Shown here: one piece after another, positions 23,655 to 35,689 of the stretch
How the letters are laid out: each line of letters opens with the position of its first letter
Numbering within the stretch: the first letter of the stretch is position 1
Translations under genes and position numbers: made by a program
Notes under the pieces: model-generated
The model's input: only the letters and a program-made list of their open reading frames with translations
Databases searched by the model: none
Told to the model about the DNA's origin: nothing
NCBI GenBank assembly: GCA_029216955.1
Contig: JANAVB010015600.1
Coordinates: forward strand, 33,863,832-33,927,831
Source: Iris pallida
Taxonomy: Eukaryota; Streptophyta; Magnoliopsida; Asparagales; Iridaceae
DNA length: 64,000 nt
Direction: 5' to 3'

Positions 23655-23940
23655 GGAGAGCCATCACTCATGGCGCGCTACTAGAGGAGGCCATCACCGA
23701 TGGCGCGCTGCACATGGGGTGGCGTGCCTGCACATGGGGTGATGTGCGTGACATGACAAGATGGAGAGGGAGCCATCGTTGATGGCGCATTCCAAGAGGG
23801 AGCCATCATTGATGGCGCGCTCCAAGAGGGAGCCATCAATGATGGAGCGCTGCGAGGAGGGACAATAAATGATGGCGCGTTATTTGCAGCCTCAGAGTGG
23901 AGTGCCAAGTAGAGTGCGCCATCATTTCTGGCGCGCTATT
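23655..23940. repeat. Degenerate palindromic minisatellite upstream of MULE H
   Basis: Six to seven copies of a ~28-30 bp unit with the core GCCATCATTGATGGCGCGC lie at 23660-23935. GCCATC and GATGGC are reverse complements, so each unit is a near-palindrome. It lies just upstream of the presumed H promoter and could be a transposase- or host-factor-binding array of the terminal region. Confidence 0.75.
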
Positions 23941-24130
23941 CTCCAACGTTCCACTTCAACCTCTCTCTTTTTTTCCAACGGCTACATTTTTAACGTCTCT
24001 TTTCTCAACGTCTATTTATTGCAATGCTGAACTTTCTCTCACTACACAAATACATTACTCTTTCTCATATCTCTCACAGAAGCACTCCTCTGAAGCTTGG
24101 AAGCGCCAACTCTTCAAAGAAGCTAGTATC
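23941..24130 (+). promoter_or_regulatory. Probable 5' region of MULE H
   Basis: A pyrimidine-rich leader follows a TCTATTTATTG TATA-like word near 24010. The sequence TCTGAAGCTTGGAAGCGCC through AGCTAGTATC continues, after the copia insertion at 24131-43582, into the H leader at 43583. The GTATC just before 24131 is the left target duplication of element G. Confidence 0.5.
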
Positions 24131-25195
24131 TGTAGGAACGAAATCGTAAAGCAGAATACTCTAGAGGGGGGTGAATAGAGTTGGCAGCGGAATAATGCTA
24201 ATTTAAAAATGTTAGCAGCAAGATCACTGAATAATAATCATAACTAAATAATGTAAAGGCAGAGATAAGAAAGCAAACGCAAAGACAGCAATGTATACTG
24301 GTTTTCCTCTGTTGAGGACTAATCCAGTCGGTAGAACTCTTGCTACCAGTTGAATCCACTATTGGCAAAACCGCAAGTTTTTTTACGAAGTCCTTACAAC
24401 TTCTACAACGCGAGCTTTGATACGAAGAACTCGTCCAACTTCAATTTCGAAGAGTTGAATCTTCTATCAAGCCTTCGATTACAATCACTCTAAAACTTTT
24501 AGACCGCACCGCACTGGCAAATCGACTAGAGGATTGTAACTGGCTTGGGATCTAAAATTTGAAGCTCGAGAAAAACTCTTTGGAAGACTGAAAGCTTTTT
24601 AGAAGAGAGAAGATTGAAAGTGAATGAGTGAGTTAAAAAGATCGAAATCCTTCTCTATTTATAGGAGTTCCAAAGACAGAATTCTGGCAGAATTCGGGCA
24701 GAACTCGATGAGAAAATCTCGGTCAAATCTGCAACTGCAGGAGGACCAAGTTTCAAGGAATTCAAAAATAAAACGGCCACTAACCGAACTCTGGCCGAAC
24801 TCTGGCCGAGTTCTGTCAGGGTTAGGTTATGGTTTTTAAAATTAGTTTTTAGGAAATTTTGAAAACCTTTTTGAAAACCTTTTTGAAGCTTTTGTAAATA
24901 CGAATGTTTTACAAAACAAAGGACATTTTAAAAATATTTTGAAATCATTTTGGAATAGCCTATTTGCCAGTATGACTCGGTGTACAAAGTATTCCTAGAC
25001 TCAAATAAAATGAAAAATACATTGCTCAAAGAAATACAGACTCGAACAGGCAAACAGTGCTTCGATCTTAAACTGTGTAGATAGCTGTTCTTGATCATGT
25101 CCAAGAGTCCGAGATATCCTGACTAGTTCCATATATCGAGACAGAGTTTGATCAATTATTAAAATCAGTTTGACCATATGACCAATGGGCCAACA
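24131..25195 (-). mobile_element. Element G 3' LTR (1,065 bp)
   Basis: Uninterrupted LTR copy. Near 24992-24998 it has GTGTACAAAGTATTCCTAG, the unoccupied version of the site where D sits in the other LTR. The left flank is GTATC; on the right lies the purine tract. Confidence 0.93.
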
Positions 25196-25211
25196 ATCTC
25201 CCCCATTTTGA
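25196..25211 (-). promoter_or_regulatory. Polypurine tract of element G
   Basis: Minus-strand AAAATGGGGGAGAT directly abuts the 3' LTR, the expected position for plus-strand priming. Confidence 0.8.
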
Positions 25212-25771
25212 TAATTGACAAACTATGAATGATATAACATCTAAGCTTGGAATCAAATCAAAAAAATAGTAAAGTAAAATTGTTCATATCCTGCATGCAT
25301 TTTCATAAAAGATGTTAGATCCTTTATTTCTCCCCCGTTGTCACTTAGCAAAATAATTGCAAAAGAGAAAACTCCCCCGCAATCAATGCATAAGAAACGA
25401 ACAGTGAAGAAACAAAAAAAAAATTATGACAGATGGTAGAGACAGAAAAAAAATAAAAATAACATCACAGGCATGTATTTGTCTCAGGCAGTTTATAATA
25501 TAACAGAGAATTAATACAACAGTGAGAATAATAGAGAATTATGTTACATGCAGTTTATAATATAGAAGCAGATAAAGATGCTATAAATAAATAAACTGAT
25601 GTGAAAGATAAACTACGAAATCCATAAAGATAAAATGATGTGCAAGAGACATCAGTAAAATATCCAGTACAAGTCTGATAATAAAAAGCTAAAGAGACAG
25701 AAACTTGGAATGTCGGAGCATTTTTAAGTATACAGCAGATAATATCTAAGTCTCAAAAATCAACTAATATA
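25212..25771. other. Non-coding 3' region of element G
   Basis: AT-rich spacer between the extra 3' ORF and the polypurine tract. A second TCCCCC purine-tract-like run (minus GGGGGAG) occurs near 25330-25380, and multiple purine tracts are a known Sirevirus habit. No ORF of note. Confidence 0.5.
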
Positions 25772-27075
25772 TCACATCTCTTCATCATCATCATCAGCAG
25801 CAGCAGCATGACCGGCATGTCCAGAAGGACCAGCTGCAGAGGTACCAGCTCCAGAAGGGTGAGGAGGAGCGCCAGTGTAAAACTCACCGACATAGTCTCG
25901 AGGAGCACGGTCAGAACGGTACCAATCATATGCGTTACCGGGCTGAAAGTAGGCATGAACAGCCTCATCCTCACAGCGGTAACCAGAGAAGGCTGGATCT
26001 CTAGGAATAGAACCGGCAGAATGTCCAGTCTGAGCAAATCGGAGATCAGCGAGAGAATTTGCTATCGCCTGATAACGAGTGACATCGCGGAACTCACGTT
26101 CGCGGGCCATATCCGTCATCGAGACGTACAAATCAGAAAGATGCTGGTGTATGCCTTCAAAGGTCATGGCATACTGCTGAGTAGGTGGAGGAGGTGGAGC
26201 AGTAGGAGGAACAGTAGGAGGAGCAGCAGCAGTCATACTACGACGAGATAACTTCAGAAACTTGGGCTCAGGGTCTTGAGTACAAGTTGACAAATCAATA
26301 TCAAAACGCTGGAAGATGCGTGGGAGAATCATCGCATAAGAGAGATTTCTATCTCTTGCACGACAACGTCCCATCATCTGGATAATGGTCTTAGGGACAA
26401 AAAATGGAATCCCCTTAAGAATGTGATACATAGCAGATAATTCAAGAGATGTTACATCATCCTTTGAAGTAGACTTCGGAAGGAGAGTGGAGTAGATGAT
26501 ACTGTGCAATTCATAATTAAACAAGTTCAAGTTGTTTGCCTTGAACTTTCTAGAGCGAACTCGATCAGGTGCACAGAGTTCAGCTTTGAAACTAGCAAGT
26601 GTCGTGCCGTCGGGGAAATCAAATTCAGTGATATCAACAAGCAGTGCACCTTCGTTAGATAGACCAAGGATTTCCGCTAAGAGGACATCATTGAACTCGA
26701 TGTCTAGTCCGCCAACACGAGTACTTACGTCAAACGTGTTTAATATGATATTGCAGTAGAACAGTCTAATGGCATAGTTGCTACCGGGAAACAAAGTTTA
26801 ACAACATGTTGTAACCCTAATGCCTCAAAATATTGACGGTGTTCTGGAAACACAGTCCATTTGATAGGAGCGTCTGTGCATATTGATCGCATGGAAAAGT
26901 CTCCACACCACAGAAGGGCTTGATCTAGGGTTTGAAAGTAAAACCCATCGAACGCGCCATCGCTCGATTGAAATGGCAAAAAGAGAGAATCTGTGGGTGG
27001 ATTCGAAGATGATCCTTCTTCACTAGGATTGGTCGTCTTCTTCCTCTTGAAGGGGTTAAATCCCTTAGGCGGCAT
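25772..27075 (-). pseudogene. Element G extra 3' ORF (transposon-protein-like), frameshifted
   Basis: The minus-strand ATG at 27075 begins MPPKGFNPFKRKKTT, a basic stretch that could be a nuclear signal. The frame is lost near 26790 and continues in another frame as FPGSNYAIRLFYCNIILNTF. It runs ~340 codons through a conserved-looking core (FNDVLLAEILGL, YHILKGIPFFVPKTIIQ), a proline-rich linker and an acidic end AAADDDDEEM. It lies downstream of pol in sense orientation, where Sireviruses carry an extra gene, and resembles the domain annotated as putative plant transposon protein. I see no signal peptide or membrane span supporting an envelope role. Function unknown. Confidence 0.65.
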
Positions 27076-27679
27076 TGTGCAATAAAAGTAAATATGCACG
27101 AAATTGAAAGGAGGAGAGATATGAAGTTATACCTCCCGAGATTCGAGTATGTTGTAGAGAACAACGAACTACGCACGAATCCAAAATTTGGATGGATTTC
27201 ACCACGTAGATAGGGAGAAACGGAGTGGTGAAGAACTAGGGTTTGATGGCTCTCGTGCGGCTGTTGTTGCTGTGATGGTGGTGTTTAGAAGCAATGAAGA
27301 AGAAAGGCTCTCGGGTTCTGGTTATATAGCCAGATACCTTCAACCGAACTCGAGCCAAATTCGGTCCGAATTCTGGCTTAATTCGCCTGGGGTTGGTTTG
27401 GAACACTTTCTTTTTCATTGGCTCATTTCAAAGATTTAATTCAAAGATTAGTAATTTTAGCATTCAATTAATATAATTAATATTATTTTATAGATTAAAT
27501 ATCGTTACATAGCGACTGTCTCAGATTAGCTGTAGGAGTACTATCCCAGCTGGCGGAGGTTCACCGGGAAACTCTTAAATACCGCTTCGCTTCAACCGTA
27601 GTTGTGGTCACAGACAGACTCTTTATTAGCTTGTCTCTAACACAGTTTTTGCGTATTGAAATAAAATCATAAAACAAAA
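27076..27679. other. Spacer between pol and the extra 3' ORF of element G
   Basis: Non-coding. On the minus strand this would hold the leader or splice acceptor for the 3' ORF. The region near 27535-27640 differs in composition (GC-richer) from its neighbours. No domain seen. Confidence 0.4.
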
Positions 27680-29515
27680 TTAATTAACATTATTGACGTC
27701 CAAAATTCCTAATTCTCGACGTAAATAATTGAAACGATCTTCTGCTAGAGGTTTTGTGAAAATATCAGCTAATTGATTTTCAGTATCTATGTACACAAGG
27801 TCAATATCTCCATTTTGATGATGATCTCTAAGAAAATGATGTCGGATCTCGATATGCTTAGTACGAGAATGACATACTGGATTCTTAGTCAAATTAATAG
27901 TGCTCGTGTTGTCACAGAAAATGGAAATGTGTGTGTAAAATAAATCATAGTCTTCTAAGGTTTGTTTCATCCACAAAATATGAGCACAACAACGTCCTGC
28001 GGCGATATACTCAGCCTCTGTTGTTGATAGGGCTACAGAATTTTGCTTTTTACTAAACCATGAGACTAAAGCCTTGCATAAGAAATGACATGTGCCACTG
28101 GTACTTTTTCTATCAACTTTGTATCCAGCAAAATCTGTATCCGAGTAACTAATAAGGTCAAAGGACTTAGTTTTGGGATACCATAAGCCAACAGAAGAAG
28201 TACCCTTAAGGTATCGAAAGATACGCTTAACTGCGCACAGATGTGATTCCTTTGGATTAGCTTGAAAACGTACACACAGGCAAATACTAAACATAATATC
28301 TGGACGACTAGCAGTTAAATAAAGTAAACTACCGATCATACCTCGATACTTACGTGTGTCGACCGGCTTGCCTTGTTCATCAATATCAAGCTTTGTTGAA
28401 GTTTCCATCGGAGTGCCAATAGGTTTGACATTTTCCAGATCAAACTTCTTTAGCAAATCTTTTGTGTACTTGGCTTGATTTATGAATGTTCCATTGTCAG
28501 TTTGTTTGATTTGCAGTCCGAGAAAGAATTTCAGCTCTCCCATCATGCTCATCTCAAACTCATTCTGCATACACTTAGAGAATTCTTGACACAGAGATTC
28601 ATCAGTAGATCCAAATATAATATCATTAACATAGACTTGTATTAAGAGAAGCTTGCCATTAAAAGACTTAATAAAAAGTGTAGTGTCAATCTTGCCTTTT
28701 GAAAAATCGTTATCAAGTAGAAAAGAGCTTAGACGATCATACCAAGCACGAGGGGCTTGTTTTAAACCGTATAAAGCTTTCTTCAACTTGAAAACATGAT
28801 CAGGGTTTTTAAAATCTGTGAAACCTGGAGGTTGTGCTACAAAAACTTCTTCTTTTATAAAACCATTTAAAAATGCACTCTTGATATCCATTTGAAATAA
28901 TTTGAAATTATGAAAACATACAAATGCACATAACATGCGAATGGATTCTAATCTCGCAACTGGGGCATAAGTCTCATCGTAGTCGATACCTTCTTCCTGA
29001 TTGTATCCTTGAGCTACGAGTCGAGCCTTATTACGAGTCACTAAACCATTCTCGTTCAGTTTATTTCGGAATACCCAACGGGTGCCAATGATCGGATGAT
29101 CAATAGGCTTGGAAACAAGTTCCCAAACTTGATTCCGTTCAAATTGGTTTAATTCCTCTTGCATAGCATCTATCCAAAAACTATCACTACATGCTTCATC
29201 AATAGTTTTGGATTCTAACTGTGAAATGAATGCAACACTAGAAACAATATCTCTACTGGATGTACGAGTACTTACACCTTTGGTAATATCACCAATTACC
29301 AAATCCTTTGGATGATCAGCCGTAAATTTTAATCTTTTCGGCAGACTCTGAAGGTAGCTGGTTCCTGGATCTTCTCTAGGAGGATCAGCTAGTGCCGAGC
29401 TTGGTTGAGAATCAGCTGTTGTTGAGCTTGGTACAGTTAGATCTTCGTCATTGTCATCGATAGTCATTTGATTCAATTCATCAAAGGTGACGTTGATTGA
29501 TTCTTCGATGATCAT
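27680..29515 (-). pseudogene. Element G reverse transcriptase and RNase H, active-site mutant
   Basis: Open for 611 codons. RT fingers and palm: WVFRNKLNENG, ARLVAQGYNQEEGIDYDETYAPVA, FQMDIKSAFLNG (first catalytic Asp). The active-site box reads YVNDII at residues 295-300 instead of YVDDII; codon AAT at 28625-28627 replaces the first Asp of the pair. RNase H follows with SYSDTDFAG, KSTSG, STTEAEYIAA and the KHIEIRHHFLRD and ADIFTKPL motifs. Length and order fit copia pol. The 5' end is joined to integrase by a frameshift near 29540. With the aspartate gone, polymerase activity is expected to be lost, so this copy could move only with help from another element. Confidence 0.93.
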
Positions 29516-30360
29516 AGTTCGTTTGTTGAAGACTCTGTACCTTTGCTCTTGGCCGCATAACCTAAAAATATACCTTCATCGATCTTTTCGTCAAACTTTC
29601 CTAAATTGTCTTTTGTATTAAGAATAAAGTATTTACAACCAAATATTCTAAAATATGAAACTGATGGAATTCTATCAAACCATAACTCAAATGGAGTCTT
29701 CTTCGATTTGGGTCGAATTAGAACTCTATTGAGAACAAAATAAGCTGTATTGACAGCTTCAGCCCAGAAATATTTGGGTAGACTAAACTGGTTTAACATT
29801 ACTCTGGCCATTTCAGATAGAGTTCTGTTCTTACGTTCCACAACTCCATTTTGTTGTGGAGTCCTAGGACAGGAGAACTCGTGTACAAAACCGTGTGTGT
29901 CACAAAATTGCTCAAACTCTGCATTCTCGAATTCGCCACCATGATCGCTTTTAATATGAGTGATCATGTAACCTTTTTCATTCTGTACTTTCTTACAAAA
30001 GGCGACAAATTCGGATAATGCATCATTCTTGTGTGTCAAGAAGTATACCCACGTGTATCTAGAGTAATCATCTACAATTACAAAAGCATATAACTTACCT
30101 CCGAGGCTAGCAACTCTGCTAGGACCAAATAAGTCCATATGTAGCAATTATAGAGGTCTAGTAGTACATACTGCGTTTACTGACTTGAATGTGGATCTGG
30201 TAGTTTTGTTCTTTTCACATTGGCTGTATACTGAATTCTTCTTGAATGTTATGTCCGGTAAACCGCGTACTAGCTTCTTCGTGGATAATCTTGAGATTGT
30301 GTCCATATTTGCGTGACCGAGTCTCATATGCCACAGATGACTCTCATCACTTTTAGCCAT
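29512..30360 (-). pseudogene. Element G integrase, stop and frameshift
   Basis: The N-terminal zinc region (30148-30360) reads HLWHMRLGHAN...YSQCEKNK. The first cysteine of the usual CxxC pair is tyrosine. An in-frame TAA at 30145-30147 separates it from the core (29512-30144): D of HMDLFGP, D of KSDHGGEF and E of NGVVERKN, with 35 residues between the second and third, the DD35E triad intact. Near 29540 a one-base deletion shifts the frame at GYAAKSK, so the rest is read in the RT frame. Confidence 0.92.
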
Positions 30361-30366
30361 TAAGCA

Positions 30367-30759
30367 TCAACCTGAAATGTTAGTTTCTTCCAACAAATAG
30401 AAAACATATATGTTGTCTTCCCTGATACCTTCACAGATAGTACTACCAGTTGAGCTATCAACTATAGTACATTTGTCTTTGCCAAAGTTGATGCCATAAC
30501 CATGATCAGCTAGATGACTTACGCTGAGTAGATTATGTTTCAACTCGGTAACCAGACAGACATCCTTAATCACAGGATAGGGAGACTTACCAACATCACC
30601 GATACCAATGATATACCTTTTCAAGTTGTTACCGAAGGAGACATAACCTTCCTTCTTTTTCTTCGACAGTGTTGCAAATAGTGTAGCGTCACCGGTCATA
30701 TGCCGTGAACAACCGCTGTCGAGAATCCATTTGCTTTTAGCATGTGAAAGGTGTTCCAC
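30367..30759 (-). pseudogene. Element G protease region
   Basis: Short frame with WILDSGCSRHMTGD, the DSG catalytic box of copia aspartic proteases, and later LLSVSHLADHG. It overlaps the end of gag by 23 bp in a different frame, so Pol would be reached by frameshift or another recoding route, which is usual in Sireviruses. It ends at a TGA at about 30364-30366, where an arginine CGA codon is expected (C-to-T). Confidence 0.9.
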
Positions 30760-32602
30760 CTACAAAACAGTTTGCAGATGAAACTTTTGGTACCCATTTC
30801 TTGTAGGGTCCTGAAATGTTAGCTTTTGGTATCCATGCATAAATATTTAAATCAACAAACTTTCTGATTCTACATGCAAAAGAAATATGACCAATATGGC
30901 CACAATAATGACACTGTGTATGTTTAGTGTTGAAAGCTGAGTGATGTGCACGGTTGGTAGGTTTAGGTTTTCTAGTATAGAAGAAAGCATACCTATAATC
31001 CTGTTTGGGCTTAACCTTTTGGGGTAAAGGTTTGATAGGGTTAGGTCTGACAGTGTTTGGTTTGGGAATGTTCCGATTATTCGGTAAGTGACACATGTTA
31101 GGGTAGGAAGCAGCAGTCTCAGGCTGTTTTCCTAACCTAATTTCCAATCTTTTGGAAGTGTCATACAACTTAGTATAGTCAGAAGTGAGTGCTTCCATTC
31201 TGACATGTGCACTTTGAAGACTTTTTTTCTCTTTAGAAAGTTCTTCTTTCAGTTGGTCAATAACCTTGTCTTTCTCTTCAGATGACTTGGTAGTCTCGTG
31301 TAATAAGAGCTTAATTGAGGAAAGCTCACCAGACTCACTAACATTATTTCTAACCTCAGCTAGTAGGTCAGTAAGTCTTCCTGTTTCACCTTTGTACTCT
31401 TTGAGTACCTTCTTAGAGGTCTGATATTTGCTACGCAGTTTTCTGTAATCACTTATCAGTTCACTGAAGGCATCTCCTAATTGCTCAAAGGTGAAGTCAT
31501 CATATGTATCAACTACAGGTTCAGAGAGTACCTGATCGGATGCCATAAAGCATACATTTGCAGCGTCTTTTAATTTTTCATCTTCTGAGTCGCTGGCTTC
31601 ACTTTCATGCCATATGCTGGTGTTGGCATATCTTCGAGATGTTGATCTCTTTAGGTTCCCTTTCTCATACCTGTTGCTCTTCTTGCTTGATGATGAGTTT
31701 GTATGACAGTCCTTCTTCATGTGTCCCTTCTTCTTGCAGCCGTAGCAGACAGCATCATCTTGATACCAGTTGCTGCTGCTATTGTTTTTTTTGGCTTTCT
31801 TCTCATATCTCATGAATCTTTTGAATTTCCTTGCTAGGAGTGCTTGATCTTCAGTATCAGATTCACTGCTGTCTGAATCACCTTCAGCAGCTTTTCTGTG
31901 CTGAGCCTTGAAAGCGATCGTCTTCTCCTTTGGTGCAGGCTCTTCAAAATCTTGTAGCTCCAGTTCATTAGTGAGTAGCTTACCTATGAGTACTTCGAGG
32001 GACATAGTTGTGAGGTCGTTCCCTTCAATGATCGCAGTAGCCTTTGGAATCCAGTTCTTGGTAAGTGCTCGCAGGAGTTTGTAAATCTTTTTATGGTTAC
32101 TGTAATCTTTGCCTAGGGAGGACAAAGGATTTACAATATCCAAGAATCTTTCGAACATCTGAGTAACTGTTTCGTTGGGTTTCATCTTGAACACCTCATA
32201 CTCTTGAGTAAGTCTGCTGACCTTTGATTCTTTGACTTGAGTCGTGCCTTCATGTGTGACTTCAAGGAGCTTCCACACTTTATTAGAAGTTGTACAGATA
32301 GATACCCTGTTAAATTCAGTTCTGTCTAAAGCACAAAATAAAGTGTTAATAGCACGTGCGTCAAGACTGGCCTTTTTCTTTTCTTTCTCTGTATATCTGT
32401 TGTGGGGTTTTTCAACTAAAACTCCATCAACATTTATACGAGGTGGCTTTTGATAGCCATCAATAATAATAGACCATAAATCAAAGTCAAGTGATTTCAA
32501 AAAGAAACTCATCCGTGTTTTCCAATAGGTATAATTCGTACCATCAAACAGTGGAGGTCTGTTTGTGGCCTGGCCTTCACTTGTGAATTTCACAGTTGCC
32601 AT
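30737..32602 (-). CDS. Element G gag polyprotein, intact reading frame
   Basis: Uninterrupted 621 codons from an ATG about 80 bp inside the primer site. The N-terminal capsid starts RPPLFDGTNYTYWKTRMSFFL, the UBN2/copia gag signature. CYGCKKKGHMKKDC at about residues 285-300 is a canonical CCHC knuckle; a second, CHYCGHIGHISFAC, lies near residue 570. Between them is a heptad-rich, lysine/glutamate-rich stretch likely to form a coiled coil (about 380-480). The length fits Sirevirus Gags, which carry C-terminal extensions. It is the only long intact retrotransposon frame in the element, although pol is damaged. Confidence 0.93.
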   Translation of the reverse strand: MATVKFTSEGQATNRPPLFDGTNYTYWKTRMSFFLKSLDFDLWSIIIDGYQKPPRINVDGVLVEKPHNRYTEKEKKKASLDARAINTLFCALDRTEFNRVSICTTSNKVWKLLEVTHEGTTQVKESKVSRLTQEYEVFKMKPNETVTQMFERFLDIVNPLSSLGKDYSNHKKIYKLLRALTKNWIPKATAIIEGNDLTTMSLEVLIGKLLTNELELQDFEEPAPKEKTIAFKAQHRKAAEGDSDSSESDTEDQALLARKFKRFMRYEKKAKKNNSSSNWYQDDAVCYGCKKKGHMKKDCHTNSSSSKKSNRYEKGNLKRSTSRRYANTSIWHESEASDSEDEKLKDAANVCFMASDQVLSEPVVDTYDDFTFEQLGDAFSELISDYRKLRSKYQTSKKVLKEYKGETGRLTDLLAEVRNNVSESGELSSIKLLLHETTKSSEEKDKVIDQLKEELSKEKKSLQSAHVRMEALTSDYTKLYDTSKRLEIRLGKQPETAASYPNMCHLPNNRNIPKPNTVRPNPIKPLPQKVKPKQDYRYAFFYTRKPKPTNRAHHSAFNTKHTQCHYCGHIGHISFACRIRKFVDLNIYAWIPKANISGPYKKWVPKVSSANCFVGGTPFTC

Positions 32603-32681
32603 GTGTTGTACTGTGATCTATATATTAATTAGTTAAATGAATAAATAATTGCAATGTTACCTTGCTTTACCTGTAACACCC

Positions 32682-32693
32682 GCTCTGATACCA
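32682..32693 (-). promoter_or_regulatory. Primer-binding site of element G (initiator tRNA-Met)
   Basis: Minus-strand TGGTATCAGAGC lies two bases inside the 5' LTR end at 32696. This is the classic complement of the 3' end of plant initiator methionine tRNA. Confidence 0.93.
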
Positions 32694-34194
32694 ATTATAG
32701 GAACGAAATCGTAAAGCAGAATACTCTAGAGGGGGGTGAATAGAGTTGGCAGCGGAATAATGCTAATTTAAAAATGTTAGCAGCAAGATCACGGAATAAT
32801 AATCACAACTAAATAATGTAAAGGCAGAGATAAGAAAGCAAACGCAAAGACAGCGATGTATACTGGTTTCCCTCTGTTGAGGACTAATCCAGTCGGTAGA
32901 ACTCTTGCTACCAGTTGAATCCACTATTGGCAAAATCGCAAGTTTTCTTACGAAGTCCTTGCAACTTCTACAACGCGAGCTTTGATACGAAGAACTCGTC
33001 CAACTTCAATTTCGAAGAGTTGAATCTTCTATCAAGCCTTCGATTACAATCACTCTGAAACTTCTAGACCGTACCGCACTTGCAAATCGACTAGAGGATT
33101 GTAACTGGCTTGGGATCTGAAATTTGAAGCTCGAGAAAAACTCTTTGGAAGACTGAAAGCTTTTTAGAAGAGAGAAGATTGAAAGTGAATAAGTGAGTTA
33201 AAAAGATCGAAATCCTTCTCTATTTATAGGAGTTCCAAAGACAGAATTCTGGCAGAATTTCGGCAGAATTCGGACAGAACTCGATGAGAAAATCTCGGTC
33301 AAATTCGCAACTGCAGGAGGACCAAGTTTCAAGGAATTCAAAAATAAAACGGCCACTAACCGAACTCTGGCCGAAATCTGGCCGAACTCTGGCCGAGTTC
33401 TGTCAGGGTTAGATTATGGTTTTTAAAATTAGTTTTTGGGAAATTTTGAAAACCTTTTTGAAAACCTTTTTGAAGCTTTTGTAAATACGAATGTTTTACA
33501 AAACAAAGGACATTTTAAAAATATTTTGAAATCATTTTGGAATAGCCTATTTGCCAGTACGACTCGGTGTACAAAGTGTCACGACCCGCACCATAAAGGG
33601 CACGAGAAGTGGGTACGTCCAGCCTACGCCGCAGTGTCTAGTGAGTCGGAGTAAAATATAGACATGTGAAAAGGTATAGGAGATTCATGGCTACAGCTAA
33701 GAGTGATTCATGACTATAGCTACTGGGGTAATATCCACATGACTATTTCCACTCCCCCATCCCCAATCAATACACAAGAATCCATTCAAGTTATGTTAAG
33801 ATTCGTGATAAGCCCATAAATGGGAGATTCATGAGAGGCTCTGTGAGCATGAGAGTACATGAGTCACAAGTAATTCGTGAATCTATGAAAGCATAGAGAT
33901 ACATGATGATTCGTGAAAAGCAAAAACATGCTGTATCTGATGCTCCCGAGGGGGATAACATCTCATAAAAAGATCCATATAGTACCAATCCGTGATAACA
34001 ATCGTGTCAGCATCAAGTAAAGTAATCTAGAGCAAGAATATAAATCCTGGCAAATATGAAACGGTCAGAGAATGTACTCGCCTGATAACTGAATGTCTGA
34101 AGAGGATATACTGTCTGAGGAGAGGTGTATGGCTCCTAATCAGAGCAATACAAGTCACAATGTATCCACAATGGTAAAAATAAAATATACAATA

Positions 34195-34665
34195 CATACT
34201 ACATGATTCTAGGTCAATCTGGTCAAAAGTCAACTCTTGGTCAACTCTAATAGTCAAACTAGGTCACAGGAAGTCATACAAGGTCACAGGGAATCAAACT
34301 AAGTCAAATAAAGTCAAACAAGGTCAAACAAGTCATGGTTAGTCAAATCTAGGTTAAAGTCAACTCTTGGTCAACATTCAAATCAAACTTGTCAAATACT
34401 AGTCAACATGATCAATCTGGGTCAAGTCTAGGTCAAACCAACTAAGGTATTGGTCAAACAAAGACTAGTCAGCAAGGTAATTAGGTCAAACAAAGACTAG
34501 TCAATAAGGTAATTGGTTCAAACATGGTCAGACTAGTTAAACTAGTCATTTTTAGGTTAACCCTAGTCAATTCTAGGTTAACTAGGTCAAATTTGACCTA
34601 AGGTTGACTTTGGTCAACCCTTAGTCAACAAGGGTCAATTTGTAGGTGTTTAGGTCATTAGGTCA
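34195..34665 (-). repeat. GTCAA (TTGAC) motif array in D 3' LTR
   Basis: About 24 copies of GTCAA occur on the plus strand, mostly GGTCAA or AGTCAA, and two TTGAC on the same strand, within ~470 bp. Read in the LTR's own sense this is a dense run of TTGACC/TTGACT, the W-box core recognised by plant WRKY factors. The order is conserved in the other LTR at 40333-40790. Confidence 0.85.
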
Positions 34666-34752
34666 ATTAGGGTTAGCCCCAAAGCCATAGGCTAGTATCT
34701 TGGCCATAGGCTATTGTCATAGGTTTCCATATAACCTATACTTAGTAAGTCA

Positions 34753-35217
<465 letters not shown>

Positions 35218-35689
35218 GGGGGAGAAGAAAGTGAGAGGGTGAGAGACTTAGAGTGAGAGAGAGAGTGAAAGAGAGAGAGAGAGCTGGACAGTGAGAGAGA
35301 GAGAAGGGACTGAACACACTGTCACAAGGGGAGGGGTTTCAGGTTTCTGAAATCCAGAAACACACACACCCCACACACATAGTACACAGTACATATATAC
35401 ATATATATGTATATATATACACCACTACAAATATACACAACCATATACCCTCAAACCTCACCTACACACACACATACATATATACTACATATATATACAC
35501 TGAAATACACATATACATGCATATATCATAATCAAAATAGATTTGAAATTCATTTTTGAAAAACTGGGATTAAATCCCAAATTCTGGAACATAGCACTGT
35601 AGACTCGACTAGTAGGTAATCCCAATTACACATACTAAACCGAGCTAAGGCTCGAATCCCAAGGTTGGTAACTGATGCCCCAAGTGTCC

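Noticed and set aside
25808..26251. 147-codon plus-strand ORF opposite the copia 3' ORF
   Set aside because: Shadow of the minus-strand reading; low-complexity serine-arginine wording and no homology.
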